From Sediminibacillus massiliensis (lineage in GTDB: Bacteria > Bacillota > Bacilli > Bacillales > Amphibacillaceae), in assembly GCF_900156915.1 (NCBI RefSeq), contig NZ_LT732535.1, positions 1,079,823-1,143,822 on the forward strand: a stretch of 64,000 nucleotides of DNA, given 5' to 3'. The notes below the pieces were generated by a model. That model ran no database searches, was not told the origin of the DNA, and worked only from the letters and a program-made list of their open reading frames with translations. The position numbers and the translations under genes are program-made. The stretch's first letter is position 1. Each line of letters begins with the position of its first letter. Positions 15,536 through 24,415 of this stretch are shown in pieces.

Positions 15536-16971
15536 ATTGGGAAGCAGCAATTACATTATTTGGTTCGGTCGCACTAATCTTTTTCATTGGCTTGACCGCA
15601 AGCCGCAGCAACAAAACAAGCAAATCATTTATACAGGATTATTATTTAGGCGGCCGGAGTTTAGGCGGATTCGTGCTTGCAATGACGATGACAGCTACAT
15701 ACGGAAGTGCGAGCAGCTTCATAGGCGGTCCCGGTGTTGCCTACAATGAGGGGCTTGGCTGGGTATTGTTGTCAGTCACACAGGTGGCGACAGGCTACTT
15801 CACCTTGATGATTCTCGGCAAAAAATTCGCTATCGTGACCCGCCGCTATAAGGCAATCACCATGGTCGACTTTTTAAAAGAACGTTACCAATCAAAATGG
15901 GTCGTGCTCTTGTCTTCTTTCAGTATTGTCGTGTTCTTATTTTCGGCGATGGCCGCACAGTGGATCGGGGGTGGGCGGCTGATTGAATCGCTGACAGGAT
16001 TGTCTTATCATTCAGCACTGTTCATTTTTGTGATAACTGTTTTGGTCTATGTCACTTTCGGAGGTTTCCGGGCCGTCACGTTGACCGATGCCATTCAGGG
16101 CAGCATCATGTTTGTGGGCACACTGGTTTTGTTGGTTGCGGTTATTATCGCCGGCGGAGGAATTCCGGAAATCATGGCAGACCTTCAGGCAGAAAACCCC
16201 AATTTGATCACGCCATATGGGGCTGACGGGACTTTGACGCCTGCATATGTTTCTTCTTATTGGATATTGGTCGGTGTCGGGGTCGTAGCCTTGCCACAAA
16301 TCGCCGTCAGGGCCATGTCCTACAAAAACACAAGATCATTTCACCGCTCTTTGATTATCGGAACAATTGTCGTCGGTATGATCATGTTGAACATGCATTT
16401 AATCGGAGTGTTCGCCAGACCGATACTGCCTGGTATTGAAGTCGGCGACAGAGTGATGCCGCTTATCGCCCTGGAAGTACTGCCGCCATGGCTTGCAGGT
16501 GTCGTCCTGGCTGCTCCGTTAGCGGCAATCATGTCGACGGTAGACTCGTTGCTGTTATTGGTAAGCTCGACGATTGTCAAAGATGTCTACATCAATTACT
16601 TAAAACCTGATGCTTCCCGTCAAAAAGTTCAGCGGCTTAGCATGGGGGTTACCGCATTGTTGGGTATCATCGTCTTTTTAATGGCAGTGAACCCTCCGGA
16701 TTTGATCATCTGGCTTAACCTGTTCGCAATCGGCGGATTGGAAGCGGCGTTTATCTGGCCCATCGTGATGGGGCTCTATTGGGCCAAAGGAAATAAACAC
16801 GGAGCACTGGCGTCGATGATAGTGGGAATCACTGCCTATGTGCTATTCCAGTCCTTCTATCCCCAACCATTCGGTATGCATGCAGTCGTGACTTCGATTT
16901 CGCTATCGTTTGTGGCATATGTCGGCTTTAGTTTAGTTATGGACAAGAAGCTGGCAATCGGGAACAAATGA
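15532..16971 (+). CDS. panF: Sodium/pantothenate symporter PanF
   Basis: A 479-residue sodium:solute symporter with about thirteen membrane helices. DYYLGGRSLGGFVLAMTM near residue 36, GSASSFIGGPGVAYNEGLGW, TFGGFRAVTLTDAIQGSIMF and AIMSTVDSLLLLVSS (Na+ site) are the typical SSS blocks, and the pairing with yhdT points to PanF, which imports pantothenate for coenzyme A synthesis. Translation is coupled to yhdT through a 4-bp overlap. A terminator follows at about 16986-17026. Confidence 0.92.
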   Translation: MNWEAAITLFGSVALIFFIGLTASRSNKTSKSFIQDYYLGGRSLGGFVLAMTMTATYGSASSFIGGPGVAYNEGLGWVLLSVTQVATGYFTLMILGKKFAIVTRRYKAITMVDFLKERYQSKWVVLLSSFSIVVFLFSAMAAQWIGGGRLIESLTGLSYHSALFIFVITVLVYVTFGGFRAVTLTDAIQGSIMFVGTLVLLVAVIIAGGGIPEIMADLQAENPNLITPYGADGTLTPAYVSSYWILVGVGVVALPQIAVRAMSYKNTRSFHRSLIIGTIVVGMIMLNMHLIGVFARPILPGIEVGDRVMPLIALEVLPPWLAGVVLAAPLAAIMSTVDSLLLLVSSTIVKDVYINYLKPDASRQKVQRLSMGVTALLGIIVFLMAVNPPDLIIWLNLFAIGGLEAAFIWPIVMGLYWAKGNKHGALASMIVGITAYVLFQSFYPQPFGMHAVVTSISLSFVAYVGFSLVMDKKLAIGNK

Positions 16972-16985
16972 GCATTATGTGAGCA

Positions 16986-17027
16986 AGACCATAAGTATCG
17001 GCAACCTCTGATGCTTATGGTCTTTTT
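16986..17027 (+). terminator. Terminator after panF
   Basis: AGACCATAAGTATC pairs with GATGCTTATGGTCT (one mismatch tolerated as G-T), followed by TTTTTC. Confidence 0.85.
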
Positions 17028-17317
17028 CTCGGAACGCTTGATTTTTGGTAAACGACCTTCCCAAATGCTGATAGGACTCGGTAAAATTACTATCTTAGTG
17101 ACCCCCGGTGAGAACAGGGCATTTTTTACAAGCCACCATCAAAGTGTCTAACTAGATAAAAATGAATTATGTTAAAATAGATGGATACCAATAATTTTGC
17201 AGTGGAGAGTAAATCAACCAAGAACAGATTTACTCTCCACTTTCTAGTGCCAGCATGTGATAACTTAATAGATAAAAACATAGAATACTAGAAACAAACA
17301 CAGAGGTGGATTAATAG
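17028..17317. other. Intergenic region ahead of DUF4317 gene with a perfect 15-bp hairpin
   Basis: AGTGGAGAGTAAATC (17201-17215) and GATTTACTCTCCACT (17227-17241) are perfect complements around an 11-base loop. Neither side carries a T-run of the usual length. The hairpin lies 77 bases before the DUF4317 start, after an AT-rich stretch (GTTAAAATAG near 17171) that could be a promoter, so it may sit in the 5' leader. Confidence 0.6.
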
Positions 17318-18475
17318 ATGAATAAAAAAGACATCGCAAGCATTCGCAGACAATTCAAAGTCGATAATGACGTGCTCAAAATCTCCGATATTTTCAATGT
17401 CTATATCATGAAAGAAACAAGCGAAATCTATCATTATCAAAGTCAGCCGTTTGAAATGCTGGAACAGGACCAGCAGGAACTATTTATGAACAATTTCAAA
17501 AAATTGCTGGCCGGACAGCTGGACGAAAAATTGTTCGAATTGAAATTTGAACGCAATGCGGAGAACAGCAGCCAGCTGATCCTTCATCAGGGTTTGTTGA
17601 GCAACGATGTGGATGACTGGATACAACAAATGCTCCTCCTTGTCGAAAAAATGCTGCAGCACAAGCAATATGAAGAGGATATCGTCATCACCTTCATTAA
17701 AGCGGAATACTTGAAAAAGATGAAACGACGAAGCGAAGAGTCTGACGAAAATGATGCTGTCTATTCCAACCCGTTCATCCTATGCAGTATCAATAACACG
17801 CAGGATCCGAAGAAAGAGCTTCTTTTCGACTATGTGGAAAGGGAATTCAAGTATAATGTTGTTGTCGACCCGATCATCAATCTGAACACACCCATGTCCG
17901 GATTCCTTTTCCCTTGTATCACCGACAATGCTGCCGACGTAAACCACGTCCTCTATTCAGCTGGCAAGGTGAATGAACCGGATCCTAGCTTTGTAGAAGA
18001 AGTGTTGAATGCCCAGGAAACGATAACGGCAAAAGAAGACAAAACCGTTTTCGAAGAAATTGTGAAAGACGTGACAGGCGATCAATTGAATACGTCGACG
18101 CTCGCCAATGTTTATGGGGAAATCAACCGGGTCATCGAAGAAAACGAAGAAGAGGATGCTCCAAAGCTTGACTATAAAGATGTCGAGCGGGTGTTAAAAA
18201 TGAGCGGCGTCGAAGATGTGAACACGGAAAAGGTGGAAGCAGCTTTCCAAAATGCCATTTTTGACGAGAAGTATGAGCTGAAAGCAAGCAGCATCCTGCC
18301 GAAGTATAATTCCAAATCGATCAAAATCAAAACAAAAATCGCCAACATCGCCATCAGCCCGGAAGATTTGAGATATGTAAGGCAAGTGAATTACAACGGC
18401 AAGCGCTGTATCATGATCGAAGTGGAAGAGGATACGGTGATAGAAGGATTCAAAATGATACCCGAGGCTTTTTGA
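17318..18475 (+). CDS. DUF4317 domain-containing protein
   Basis: A 385-residue, acidic, soluble protein starting MNKKDIASIRRQFK, which with YNVVVDPIINLNTPMSGFLFP near residue 185 and the C-terminal segment KRCIMIEVEEDTVIEGF identifies the DUF4317 family of Firmicutes. No reaction is known for it. Length is normal. GAGGTGG precedes the ATG. It is a single gene: a strong terminator follows and a large hairpin precedes. Nothing in the sequence points to membrane attachment or a nucleotide site. Confidence 0.88.
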   Translation: MNKKDIASIRRQFKVDNDVLKISDIFNVYIMKETSEIYHYQSQPFEMLEQDQQELFMNNFKKLLAGQLDEKLFELKFERNAENSSQLILHQGLLSNDVDDWIQQMLLLVEKMLQHKQYEEDIVITFIKAEYLKKMKRRSEESDENDAVYSNPFILCSINNTQDPKKELLFDYVEREFKYNVVVDPIINLNTPMSGFLFPCITDNAADVNHVLYSAGKVNEPDPSFVEEVLNAQETITAKEDKTVFEEIVKDVTGDQLNTSTLANVYGEINRVIEENEEEDAPKLDYKDVERVLKMSGVEDVNTEKVEAAFQNAIFDEKYELKASSILPKYNSKSIKIKTKIANIAISPEDLRYVRQVNYNGKRCIMIEVEEDTVIEGFKMIPEAF

Positions 18476-18498
18476 TGGAAATCCATCAGCACATACAA

Positions 18499-18535
18499 AA
18501 AATCCTTCTGCAAGCGTAATGCAGAAGGATTTTCC
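18499..18535 (+). terminator. Terminator after DUF4317 gene
   Basis: AAAATCCTTCTGCA and TGCAGAAGGATTTT form a 13-14-bp stem around seven bases. Confidence 0.88.
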
Positions 18536-18607
18536 ATTGTTGGAGGAAGCATATAAGCGGCCCAGTACTATCTGGTGGTGTAGCAAATCTTCTATATATG
18601 AAGTTGA

Positions 18608-18633
18608 AAAAATCCTGCTAGGTCAGGAGTTTC
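18608..18633 (-). terminator. Terminator of the hypothetical gene at 18656
   Basis: On the reverse strand TCCTG-ACCTAG-CAGGA is followed by six T, about 25 bases past the stop codon. Confidence 0.65.
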
Positions 18634-18655
18634 TTCATCCTATAGATGTTCCGTT

Positions 18656-19354
18656 TTATTCCATATGAAACAAAAGGATATCTGTCATTCTTATCAGAGA
18701 AAGTTGTTCCTTTTCTGCCAACTTTTTGATTTTGCCGGTTTGGCTGGATGTTTGTAAAAATTCTCTCAATGCAAATACATAACCGTGGTATTTAGGATAG
18801 TTGAATGATTTGTTTCCATAAATGATTTGATTGATATTGCCGTCGAACATGGGAAACAAGCCCGGACACATAAAGTGCAGAACTTTTGTCGTAGACGAGA
18901 TGGAACGATCCCAGTTGCCCCCGCCGTTTACAATCCGGTCAGCAAGCTGAAGAAAGACTTTCAACATGATAGGTTCGGCGTTCCCGATATCAAAATACTT
19001 CTCTTCCTCCTGCTCCCCGACATTAATCTCTTCCAATTTTCGATTGAAATACTTCATTTCCAACCGGGAGAGCTCAGTCATGGCTTGCTCCTCAAGTGCC
19101 GGGGTCGGGATAGTGGGAACCCATGAAGAAGTCAATGCGAGTCTGGCAACCCACCTGCCCTTTTGCTGTTGCCCTCTTGTGTTGTTGAATGTGGCTATAA
19201 TCAAAGGATAGGACTCATGATACCAAGAGGTACGGTCTCTCGGATTGTCTTCTGTATATTCCTGTTTACTTTTATAGTTTTCTATCGACTTGTCTATATT
19301 TTCATCCGTTAAAAGACTTTGAAGTGATTGGAATGCTTTGTTGTAATAATCCAT
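18656..19354 (-). CDS. Hypothetical protein, 232 aa
   Basis: A soluble protein with an acidic, helical first half and a C-terminal part containing STTKVLHFMCPGLFPMFDG (about residues 155-172). That kind of TK-x-LH-x-P-x-x-x-P-x-x-D signature is seen in several poorly described families of helical proteins whose members are sometimes found among accessory genes, but I cannot name one with confidence. GGAGAGTAGCA and an AAGGAG site precede the ATG. The gene is a single unit with its own terminator between DUF4317 and an ABC transporter operon. No catalytic residues can be assigned. Confidence 0.7.
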   Translation of the reverse strand: MDYYNKAFQSLQSLLTDENIDKSIENYKSKQEYTEDNPRDRTSWYHESYPLIIATFNNTRGQQQKGRWVARLALTSSWVPTIPTPALEEQAMTELSRLEMKYFNRKLEEINVGEQEEEKYFDIGNAEPIMLKVFLQLADRIVNGGGNWDRSISSTTKVLHFMCPGLFPMFDGNINQIIYGNKSFNYPKYHGYVFALREFLQTSSQTGKIKKLAEKEQLSLIRMTDILLFHME

Positions 19355-19477
19355 TGCTACTCTCCTTCCACAATACTAATCCTATTCTAGCATATTCGTT
19401 TGAGCAAGAGATTTCTTGTATGTTCTAGTAGATTTAATGTATTTGATTAATGAAAAAGGTGCATACAGTAAAGCAAT

Positions 19478-19514
19478 GAAAAATAAAGGCCATAGCAAGT
19501 ATGACCTTTATTCC
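19478..19514 (-). terminator. Terminator of the MacB-type ABC operon
   Basis: On the reverse strand AATAAAGGTCATA pairs with TATGGCCTTTATT (one G-T), followed by T-rich sequence, about 15 bases past the ATPase stop. Confidence 0.8.
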
Positions 19515-19528
19515 TGAAAACGATTCGA

Positions 19529-20224
19529 TTAAAAAACCTCTGCTTTTTGTCGAGATTGAATGTTGAGGTCCCCTTTTGACAGTTTTACCGTTATATCGGA
19601 CATGCTGGCAATATTTTGATCATGGGTAACGACAATCACACATTTATTTTCCTTGTGGGCCAAATCTTGCAATAATTGCACGATGTCCTGCGCGGTTTCT
19701 TCATCCAAGTTTCCCGTAGGTTCGTCAGCTACGATCAGCTCGGTGTCGCAGCAAAGCGCTCTGGCAATCGACACACGCTGCTGCTGGCCGCCACTTAATG
19801 TCAACACTTTCTGCCGGGCCTGGCCGGAAGATATCCCCACCTTCTCCAACATCTTCAAAGCAAATTCTTTTTTGTTGCGATGAATCGCACTCGTAATTTC
19901 CATTGCTGTCGTTACATTTTGCAATGCTGTCATGTATGGCAATAAATTATATGCTTGAAAAACGATCGATACATATTTGTTACGGAACTTGGTAAGCCCG
20001 ATTTTTCTTATGTCTTTCCCCTCATATAGAACACTGCCTTCCTTTGGCACATCGAGGGCACTGGCAAGGGCGAGGAACGTTGTTTTTCCAGATCCAGACG
20101 GCCCGATGATTGTGTAAAAATGACCGCGTTCGAAGTTTACATTAACATTTTTAAGGATATCGATTTTTCTATTTTCCTGTTTGTACCAATAACGAATATT
20201 CTTCAATTCCAGTAAAGAACTCAT
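19529..20224 (-). CDS. ABC transporter ATP-binding protein (MacB/LolD type)
   Basis: A 231-residue ATPase with Walker A GPSGSGKTT, Q-loop FQAYNLLP, signature LSGGQQQRVSIARAL, Walker B LIVADEPTGNLD and switch His in VVTHD. The PTGNLDEETA wording is typical of the MacB/LolD/FtsE branch, whose transporters export peptides or remodel envelope rather than import solutes. The ATG at 20224 has AGGAG eight bases upstream; a GTG three codons earlier is less well placed. It follows the permease gene with a 22-base gap, so the two form an operon. Confidence 0.94.
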   Translation of the reverse strand: MSSLLELKNIRYWYKQENRKIDILKNVNVNFERGHFYTIIGPSGSGKTTFLALASALDVPKEGSVLYEGKDIRKIGLTKFRNKYVSIVFQAYNLLPYMTALQNVTTAMEITSAIHRNKKEFALKMLEKVGISSGQARQKVLTLSGGQQQRVSIARALCCDTELIVADEPTGNLDEETAQDIVQLLQDLAHKENKCVIVVTHDQNIASMSDITVKLSKGDLNIQSRQKAEVF

Positions 20225-20246
20225 CTTTAACACTCCTATTCATCCA

Positions 20247-21698
20247 TTAATCTTGTTTAGTCAATATAGTTTTCGGCTGTAGCCTTAATACCGACAGGGA
20301 AGGCAGCAATGCGGACACAACAGCGATTAACATGCCGATGACGGCAAGAATACCTAAATCGCCTCCCGTTACACTAACATTCAGTTCGTCGATTGTTTCG
20401 ACTTGTCCAGTCTGGTCCTGACCAGGCATCGCACCATTGAAACCGCCCCGCATTCCTCCTCTGAAGGAATCAGGTGTATCCGTTTGTTCTGCCGATGCCA
20501 ACTCCTGATTTAATAGTTGATCACTCACTTGCCCTGCAACTATGTCACCGCTGACTGAAGCAATCCCGAGCGAGATAACAGCTACGAGGAGGATTTCTAC
20601 GATGAACTGTCCGGCAAGTTTCCAGCGTTGTTCTCCCAAAGCCAGTAAGACACCCATCTCATATTTCCGTTCCCTTATCGACATCATCACGATCAGTCCC
20701 AGGATTACCGCTCCTGCAATCGACACAAGGTAGACAATATTCTTAGAAAAACTTGCCACGTTTTCGATCGGTTCCACCATTTGCTGATAAAGCTGGTCAT
20801 TGGCATTTAGTTGGAAGGTGTCAAAATCGATGCTGCTCTCTTTTTCAGCCTGGTCGACAAAGCTCTCCATGTCGGCCGGATCGTCAATATAAAAGACAGC
20901 GCTATCGATCGTCCCTTCGGAGTCAGACCCTTTCAACTCCGCTGCCACGGAATTAGGGACATAGATTTTGTTATAAGGAATCATGGCGGTGAAATTCATC
21001 CCCTGATCGGAACCTGTTGACGTTGTTTCATAAATACCTTTGATCTCCAATTCTATCGAAATGGAATCATCCTCCGGATTGGCCACCGAAATGGAATCGC
21101 CGACTTCCAATCCATTCTCCTCAGCCAGGGTTTGTTCGATAATAGCCCCATTTCCCCCCTCGTCTTCTTCTGTAATATGCCCACCTTCTATTAGTTGGGA
21201 AGAGCTGTCCATAAAATCGGCAGCAGAATCAGTAAACGTGACACCTTGGATACTGATATCCCCTTGTGCCGTCATTCTGCCTTGAGGAGGCTCCATGCCA
21301 TATCCGGCCTCATCTTCCGTTTCTGTTCCTTCACTTTCAATCGGTTCAAAATCAGAAGCAAGCACAGTGGTGGACGAGTAAAAATTGTATCCTTTGATTT
21401 GCTCGTATGAAATCAACTCTTTTGCCGATTCGACCGGAATCGGAGCAGCTTCAAACCGTACCCGCTCCCCGTCTGACTGTTCCGACTGCATTTGTTCCCG
21501 CATTTTCTCCATATCGACCTGTAAAGTAACATCGGCACCAAGCTTCTGCCTGGCAAGATCACCGGACTTTTCTGCTGCAGATTGAATGGACAACCCTGCC
21601 AGCACCAGCACGCAGATAGCTGAGAAAATGAATATCTGTAACAAGCTTTTTCCTTTTCGGGCTTTCACACTTAAAAAAGATCTTTTCAAAAAGTTCAT
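20247..21698 (-). CDS. MacB/FtsX-type ABC transporter permease
   Basis: A 483-residue permease: one N-terminal helix (LLQIFIFSAICVLVLAGLSI), a large extracellular MacB-like periplasmic-type domain of about 280 residues, then three helices including SIAGAVILGLIVMMS followed by RERKYEMGVLLALGE, the standard FtsX motif, and an ending SLLPSLSVLRLQPKTILTK. Between helices two and three there is a low-complexity insert rich in Gly and Gln (GGMRGGFNG). The start at 21698 has AAGGAG; the frame upstream lacks a site. With the ATPase it should form a mechanotransmission-type exporter; the two-component system 4 kb away is a possible controller. Confidence 0.92.
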   Translation of the reverse strand: MNFLKRSFLSVKARKGKSLLQIFIFSAICVLVLAGLSIQSAAEKSGDLARQKLGADVTLQVDMEKMREQMQSEQSDGERVRFEAAPIPVESAKELISYEQIKGYNFYSSTTVLASDFEPIESEGTETEDEAGYGMEPPQGRMTAQGDISIQGVTFTDSAADFMDSSSQLIEGGHITEEDEGGNGAIIEQTLAEENGLEVGDSISVANPEDDSISIELEIKGIYETTSTGSDQGMNFTAMIPYNKIYVPNSVAAELKGSDSEGTIDSAVFYIDDPADMESFVDQAEKESSIDFDTFQLNANDQLYQQMVEPIENVASFSKNIVYLVSIAGAVILGLIVMMSIRERKYEMGVLLALGEQRWKLAGQFIVEILLVAVISLGIASVSGDIVAGQVSDQLLNQELASAEQTDTPDSFRGGMRGGFNGAMPGQDQTGQVETIDELNVSVTGGDLGILAVIGMLIAVVSALLPSLSVLRLQPKTILTKQD

Positions 21699-21961
21699 TG
21701 TTCTGTTCTCCTTCATATTAGATTCAACCAAATAATATAAAACCAAGGTGAAAAAACGGTGAAAATGAAGGACAACTTTATGAAAAACTTAAACATTTTT
21801 AAAACGGCAAGAGGGATTTCTTATGTATAATGAATGATAGAAAAGAAATAACAAACGTCCACACTTCCATCTATATACATCACGGCTTCTACTTCTTTAG
21901 TTAAACATGGAATCTATGGTCTCTTGATCAGGACGATATTAAGGGAAAAGGAGAATGTTAA

Positions 21962-22600
21962 ATGAAACAAATCAACAGTTACATTGATTCAGTGTTTACT
22001 AACCAGGACGACCTATTGGAGGAAGTCATCGCTTCCATCAAGGAAAACGGGATGCCATCCATATCGGTATCACCCTCGTCCGGAAAACTGCTAAGCCTGC
22101 TCGTCGCTATTACACGAGCGGAAAATGTACTTGAAATAGGTGCTCTCGGCGGCTATAGTGGCATTTGCCTTGCCAGAGGATTCGGTAAAAATGGCAAACT
22201 CACTTCCCTAGAGTTAGAGGAGAAGTATGCCAGACTTGCACAAAGCAACCTTGCCAAAGCGGGTTTCGGCGATCAGGTATCCTATCTAACAGGACCTGCG
22301 TTAGAAAGCCTGGAAAAACTGGCTGCAGATGGTAACCGATTTGATTTTTTCTTTATTGATGCAGACAAAGGTAATTATGAAAATTACCTTAATGCTTGTG
22401 TAAAGATGGCGGAGCCCGGTGCCTTAATCGTTACCGATAATGTTCTGGCTGGCGGCAGTGTAGCGGACGACAGCATCAAATCCAAGCGGTACACGGAGTC
22501 GATGAGAAAATTCAATGAAACGGTTGCCAACCATCCTCAGTTGGAATCCGTGTTAATCCCTGTCGGTGACGGAATGACCCTTTCAAGAGTGAAAAAGTAA
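21962..22600 (+). CDS. SAM-dependent O-methyltransferase (class I, CCoAOMT/TrmR-like)
   Basis: A 212-residue protein of the O-methyltransferase family 3 fold. Motif I is VLEIGALGGYSGICLA (about residues 59-74), the acidic ribose contact is in TSLELEEKYA, and the metal ligands are in FFFIDADKGNYENYL and VTDNVLAGG. Members include caffeoyl-CoA O-methyltransferase-like enzymes and the tRNA methyltransferase TrmR; this gene lacks the TrmR chromosomal context, so the substrate stays open. The ATG has AAAGGAGA seven bases ahead. It precedes a drug exporter gene by 90 bases, but the latter appears to have its own promoter. Confidence 0.9.
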   Translation: MKQINSYIDSVFTNQDDLLEEVIASIKENGMPSISVSPSSGKLLSLLVAITRAENVLEIGALGGYSGICLARGFGKNGKLTSLELEEKYARLAQSNLAKAGFGDQVSYLTGPALESLEKLAADGNRFDFFFIDADKGNYENYLNACVKMAEPGALIVTDNVLAGGSVADDSIKSKRYTESMRKFNETVANHPQLESVLIPVGDGMTLSRVKK

Positions 22601-22611
22601 AATAATACCTT

Positions 22612-22649
22612 TTGAAACGATTTCAATGAGACACATAAACAGGTATACT
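22612..22649 (+). promoter_or_regulatory. Palindrome and -10 box ahead of DHA2 exporter gene
   Basis: TTGAAA-CGA-TTTCAA (22612-22626) is a perfect 6-bp dyad. A -10 box TATACT lies at 22644-22649, 17 bases past the right half TTTCAA, which would occupy the -35 place. A repressor bound there would block the exporter promoter. Confidence 0.5.
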
Positions 22650-22689
22650 ATTTTTTATGCGGCTGAATTTTGGATATATGGAGGAAGAT

Positions 22690-24129
22690 ATGGAAACAAA
22701 GTTAAATACTAGAATCATTATGGTCACGTTTTTAATTGGTGCCTTTTTTGCGATTTTGAACGAAACGCTGCTTAACATAGCTTTGACAGAGTTAATGGAC
22801 GTATTCAATGTCGATGCGCCGACTGTTCAATGGATGGCAACTGGCTTTATGTTGGTCATGGGCGTACTGATGCCGATTTCTGCCTTGTTGATTCAATGGT
22901 TTACGACTAGACAGATGTTCATCGGTGTGATGTCGATCTTCCTGGTCGGTACGACGATCGCCGCTTCGGCTGTCAATTTTCCGATGCTGTTGGCAGGACG
23001 TATGACACAGGCTGTCGGGACGGGGCTGTTGATTCCGGTGATCATGAATGCACTGCTCTACATGTACCGGCCGGAAGTACGCGGTAAAGTGATGGGGACT
23101 TTCGGGCTGGTGATCATGTTTGCGCCAGCAATCGGACCAACCTTGTCAGGTGTCATCGTGGACCTGTTAGGCTGGCGCTGGTTGTTCATCACCGTAATTC
23201 CTTTCGCATTGTTTGCCATTTTATTTGCGGTGAAATTTCTTGAAAATGTCGGGGAAGTCACCCGCCCCAAAGTCGACATCTTGTCGATCATCTTGTCTTC
23301 GATAGGAATCGGTGGAATAGTATATGGGTTCAGTAGTGCGGGAGAAGCCCCAGATGGTATTGCTTCAATAAGGATTATTTCCATTTTACTCATCAGTTTA
23401 CTGAGTCTTGGATTATTCATCCTGAGACAGTTGAAACTGGAAGAGCCATTATTAGACGTCAGGGTTTTTAAATATCGAAACTATGCATTGGGTGTCAGTC
23501 TGTTTGTGATAGTCATCATGGCGATGTTCGCATCCGAAATTGTGATGCCGATGTATTTGCAGGGCCCCTTGGGTTATTCTGCGAAACTGGCAGGCTTAGT
23601 GTTACTGCCGGGTGCCATCCTGAATGGTCTGATGTCACCAGTCATGGGTACGTTATTCGATAAGTTCGGTCCGAAAAAATTAATGATCCCCGGAACACTG
23701 GCATTAGTCGGTGTCATGATCTTTTTCAGCAACATCAGTCCTGCCGTACATATTTGGGCATTCATTCTTGTCTACATCTTGTTAATGCTGTCAATCTCGG
23801 CAATCATGATGCCTGCCCATACTAATGCATTGAATGAGCTGCCGAAAAAACTGTATCCCCATGGGACCGCAATCGGAAACACGTTGCAGCCGATCGGCGG
23901 AGCACTCGGTGTCTCTGTTTTTGTCAGTATCATGAGCCACGGACAGAACAGCTACTTGGAAAAACAATCGGGCGAGATCACGGAGGGAGTAATGAATGAA
24001 GCCATGACGGCAGGAGTACACCATGCTTATTGGTTTGCGCTGGCTCTATGCATAGGCGCCTTTCTTATTGCCTTATTCATCAGAAGGGCGATCGCACCGG
24101 ATTATGATGAGAATCAGACGAGTTCGTAG
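22690..24129 (+). CDS. MFS multidrug exporter, DHA2 family (EmrB/QacA type)
   Basis: A 479-residue transporter with fourteen predicted membrane helices. FAILNETLLNIALTELM (motif D1), LLAGRMTQAVGTGLLIPVIM (motif A/B area), VRGKVMGTFGLVIMFAPAIG (motif C: GPxxGG-like) and GWRWLFITVIPFA are typical of DHA2 proton-coupled drug exporters. The frame is open from 22657, but GGAGG lies five bases before the ATG at 22690 and homologues begin at the first helix just after. A strong terminator follows. A palindrome overlaps the presumed promoter. The drugs carried cannot be inferred. Confidence 0.92.
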   Translation: METKLNTRIIMVTFLIGAFFAILNETLLNIALTELMDVFNVDAPTVQWMATGFMLVMGVLMPISALLIQWFTTRQMFIGVMSIFLVGTTIAASAVNFPMLLAGRMTQAVGTGLLIPVIMNALLYMYRPEVRGKVMGTFGLVIMFAPAIGPTLSGVIVDLLGWRWLFITVIPFALFAILFAVKFLENVGEVTRPKVDILSIILSSIGIGGIVYGFSSAGEAPDGIASIRIISILLISLLSLGLFILRQLKLEEPLLDVRVFKYRNYALGVSLFVIVIMAMFASEIVMPMYLQGPLGYSAKLAGLVLLPGAILNGLMSPVMGTLFDKFGPKKLMIPGTLALVGVMIFFSNISPAVHIWAFILVYILLMLSISAIMMPAHTNALNELPKKLYPHGTAIGNTLQPIGGALGVSVFVSIMSHGQNSYLEKQSGEITEGVMNEAMTAGVHHAYWFALALCIGAFLIALFIRRAIAPDYDENQTSS

Positions 24130-24134
24130 GTAGT

Positions 24135-24167
24135 ACCTGGGTCGACTGGAGACCCAGGTGTTTTTTG
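24135..24167 (+). terminator. Terminator after DHA2 exporter
   Basis: ACCTGGGTC (24135-24143) and GACCCAGGT (24151-24159) followed by GTTTTTTG. Confidence 0.9.
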
Positions 24168-24215
24168 TTTACTGCGTTCTCTTTGGTGATAGTTAGCATT
24201 TGTGGGAAAGGTGAT

Positions 24216-24360
24216 GGGGAAATTATTCGACGGTTTCGGGCGATTCTTTCCGTTGTCGGGGAGAATATTGTTGTTTTCGGGGAAATTATGGAGGGCATGG
24301 GGAGAATATGGATAAAAACGGGAAATTAAGTGCTTAAATGGGGAAATTACCACAGAATAC
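24216..24360. repeat. Degenerate tandem repeat, about 21-bp period, G-tract plus A-tract
   Basis: Starts of the units are near 24216, 24237, 24258, 24279, 24299, 24320 and 24340. Most units begin GGGGAAATTA or GGGGAGAATAT and then diverge over the remaining ten or so bases. The spacing of 20-21 bp is close to two helical turns. The array lies in a non-coding gap between two convergent genes. Confidence 0.7.
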
Positions 24361-24368
24361 TTTCCTAG

Positions 24369-24405
24369 TAAAAAGCCAGGTTCATTACAAGAACCTAGCT
24401 TTTGA
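24369..24405 (-). terminator. Terminator of the secreted repeat protein gene
   Basis: On the reverse strand AAAAGCTAGGTTC pairs with GAACCTGGCTTTT with one mismatch, followed by T, right after the stop. Confidence 0.85.
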
Positions 24406-24415
24406 ATAAACTTGT

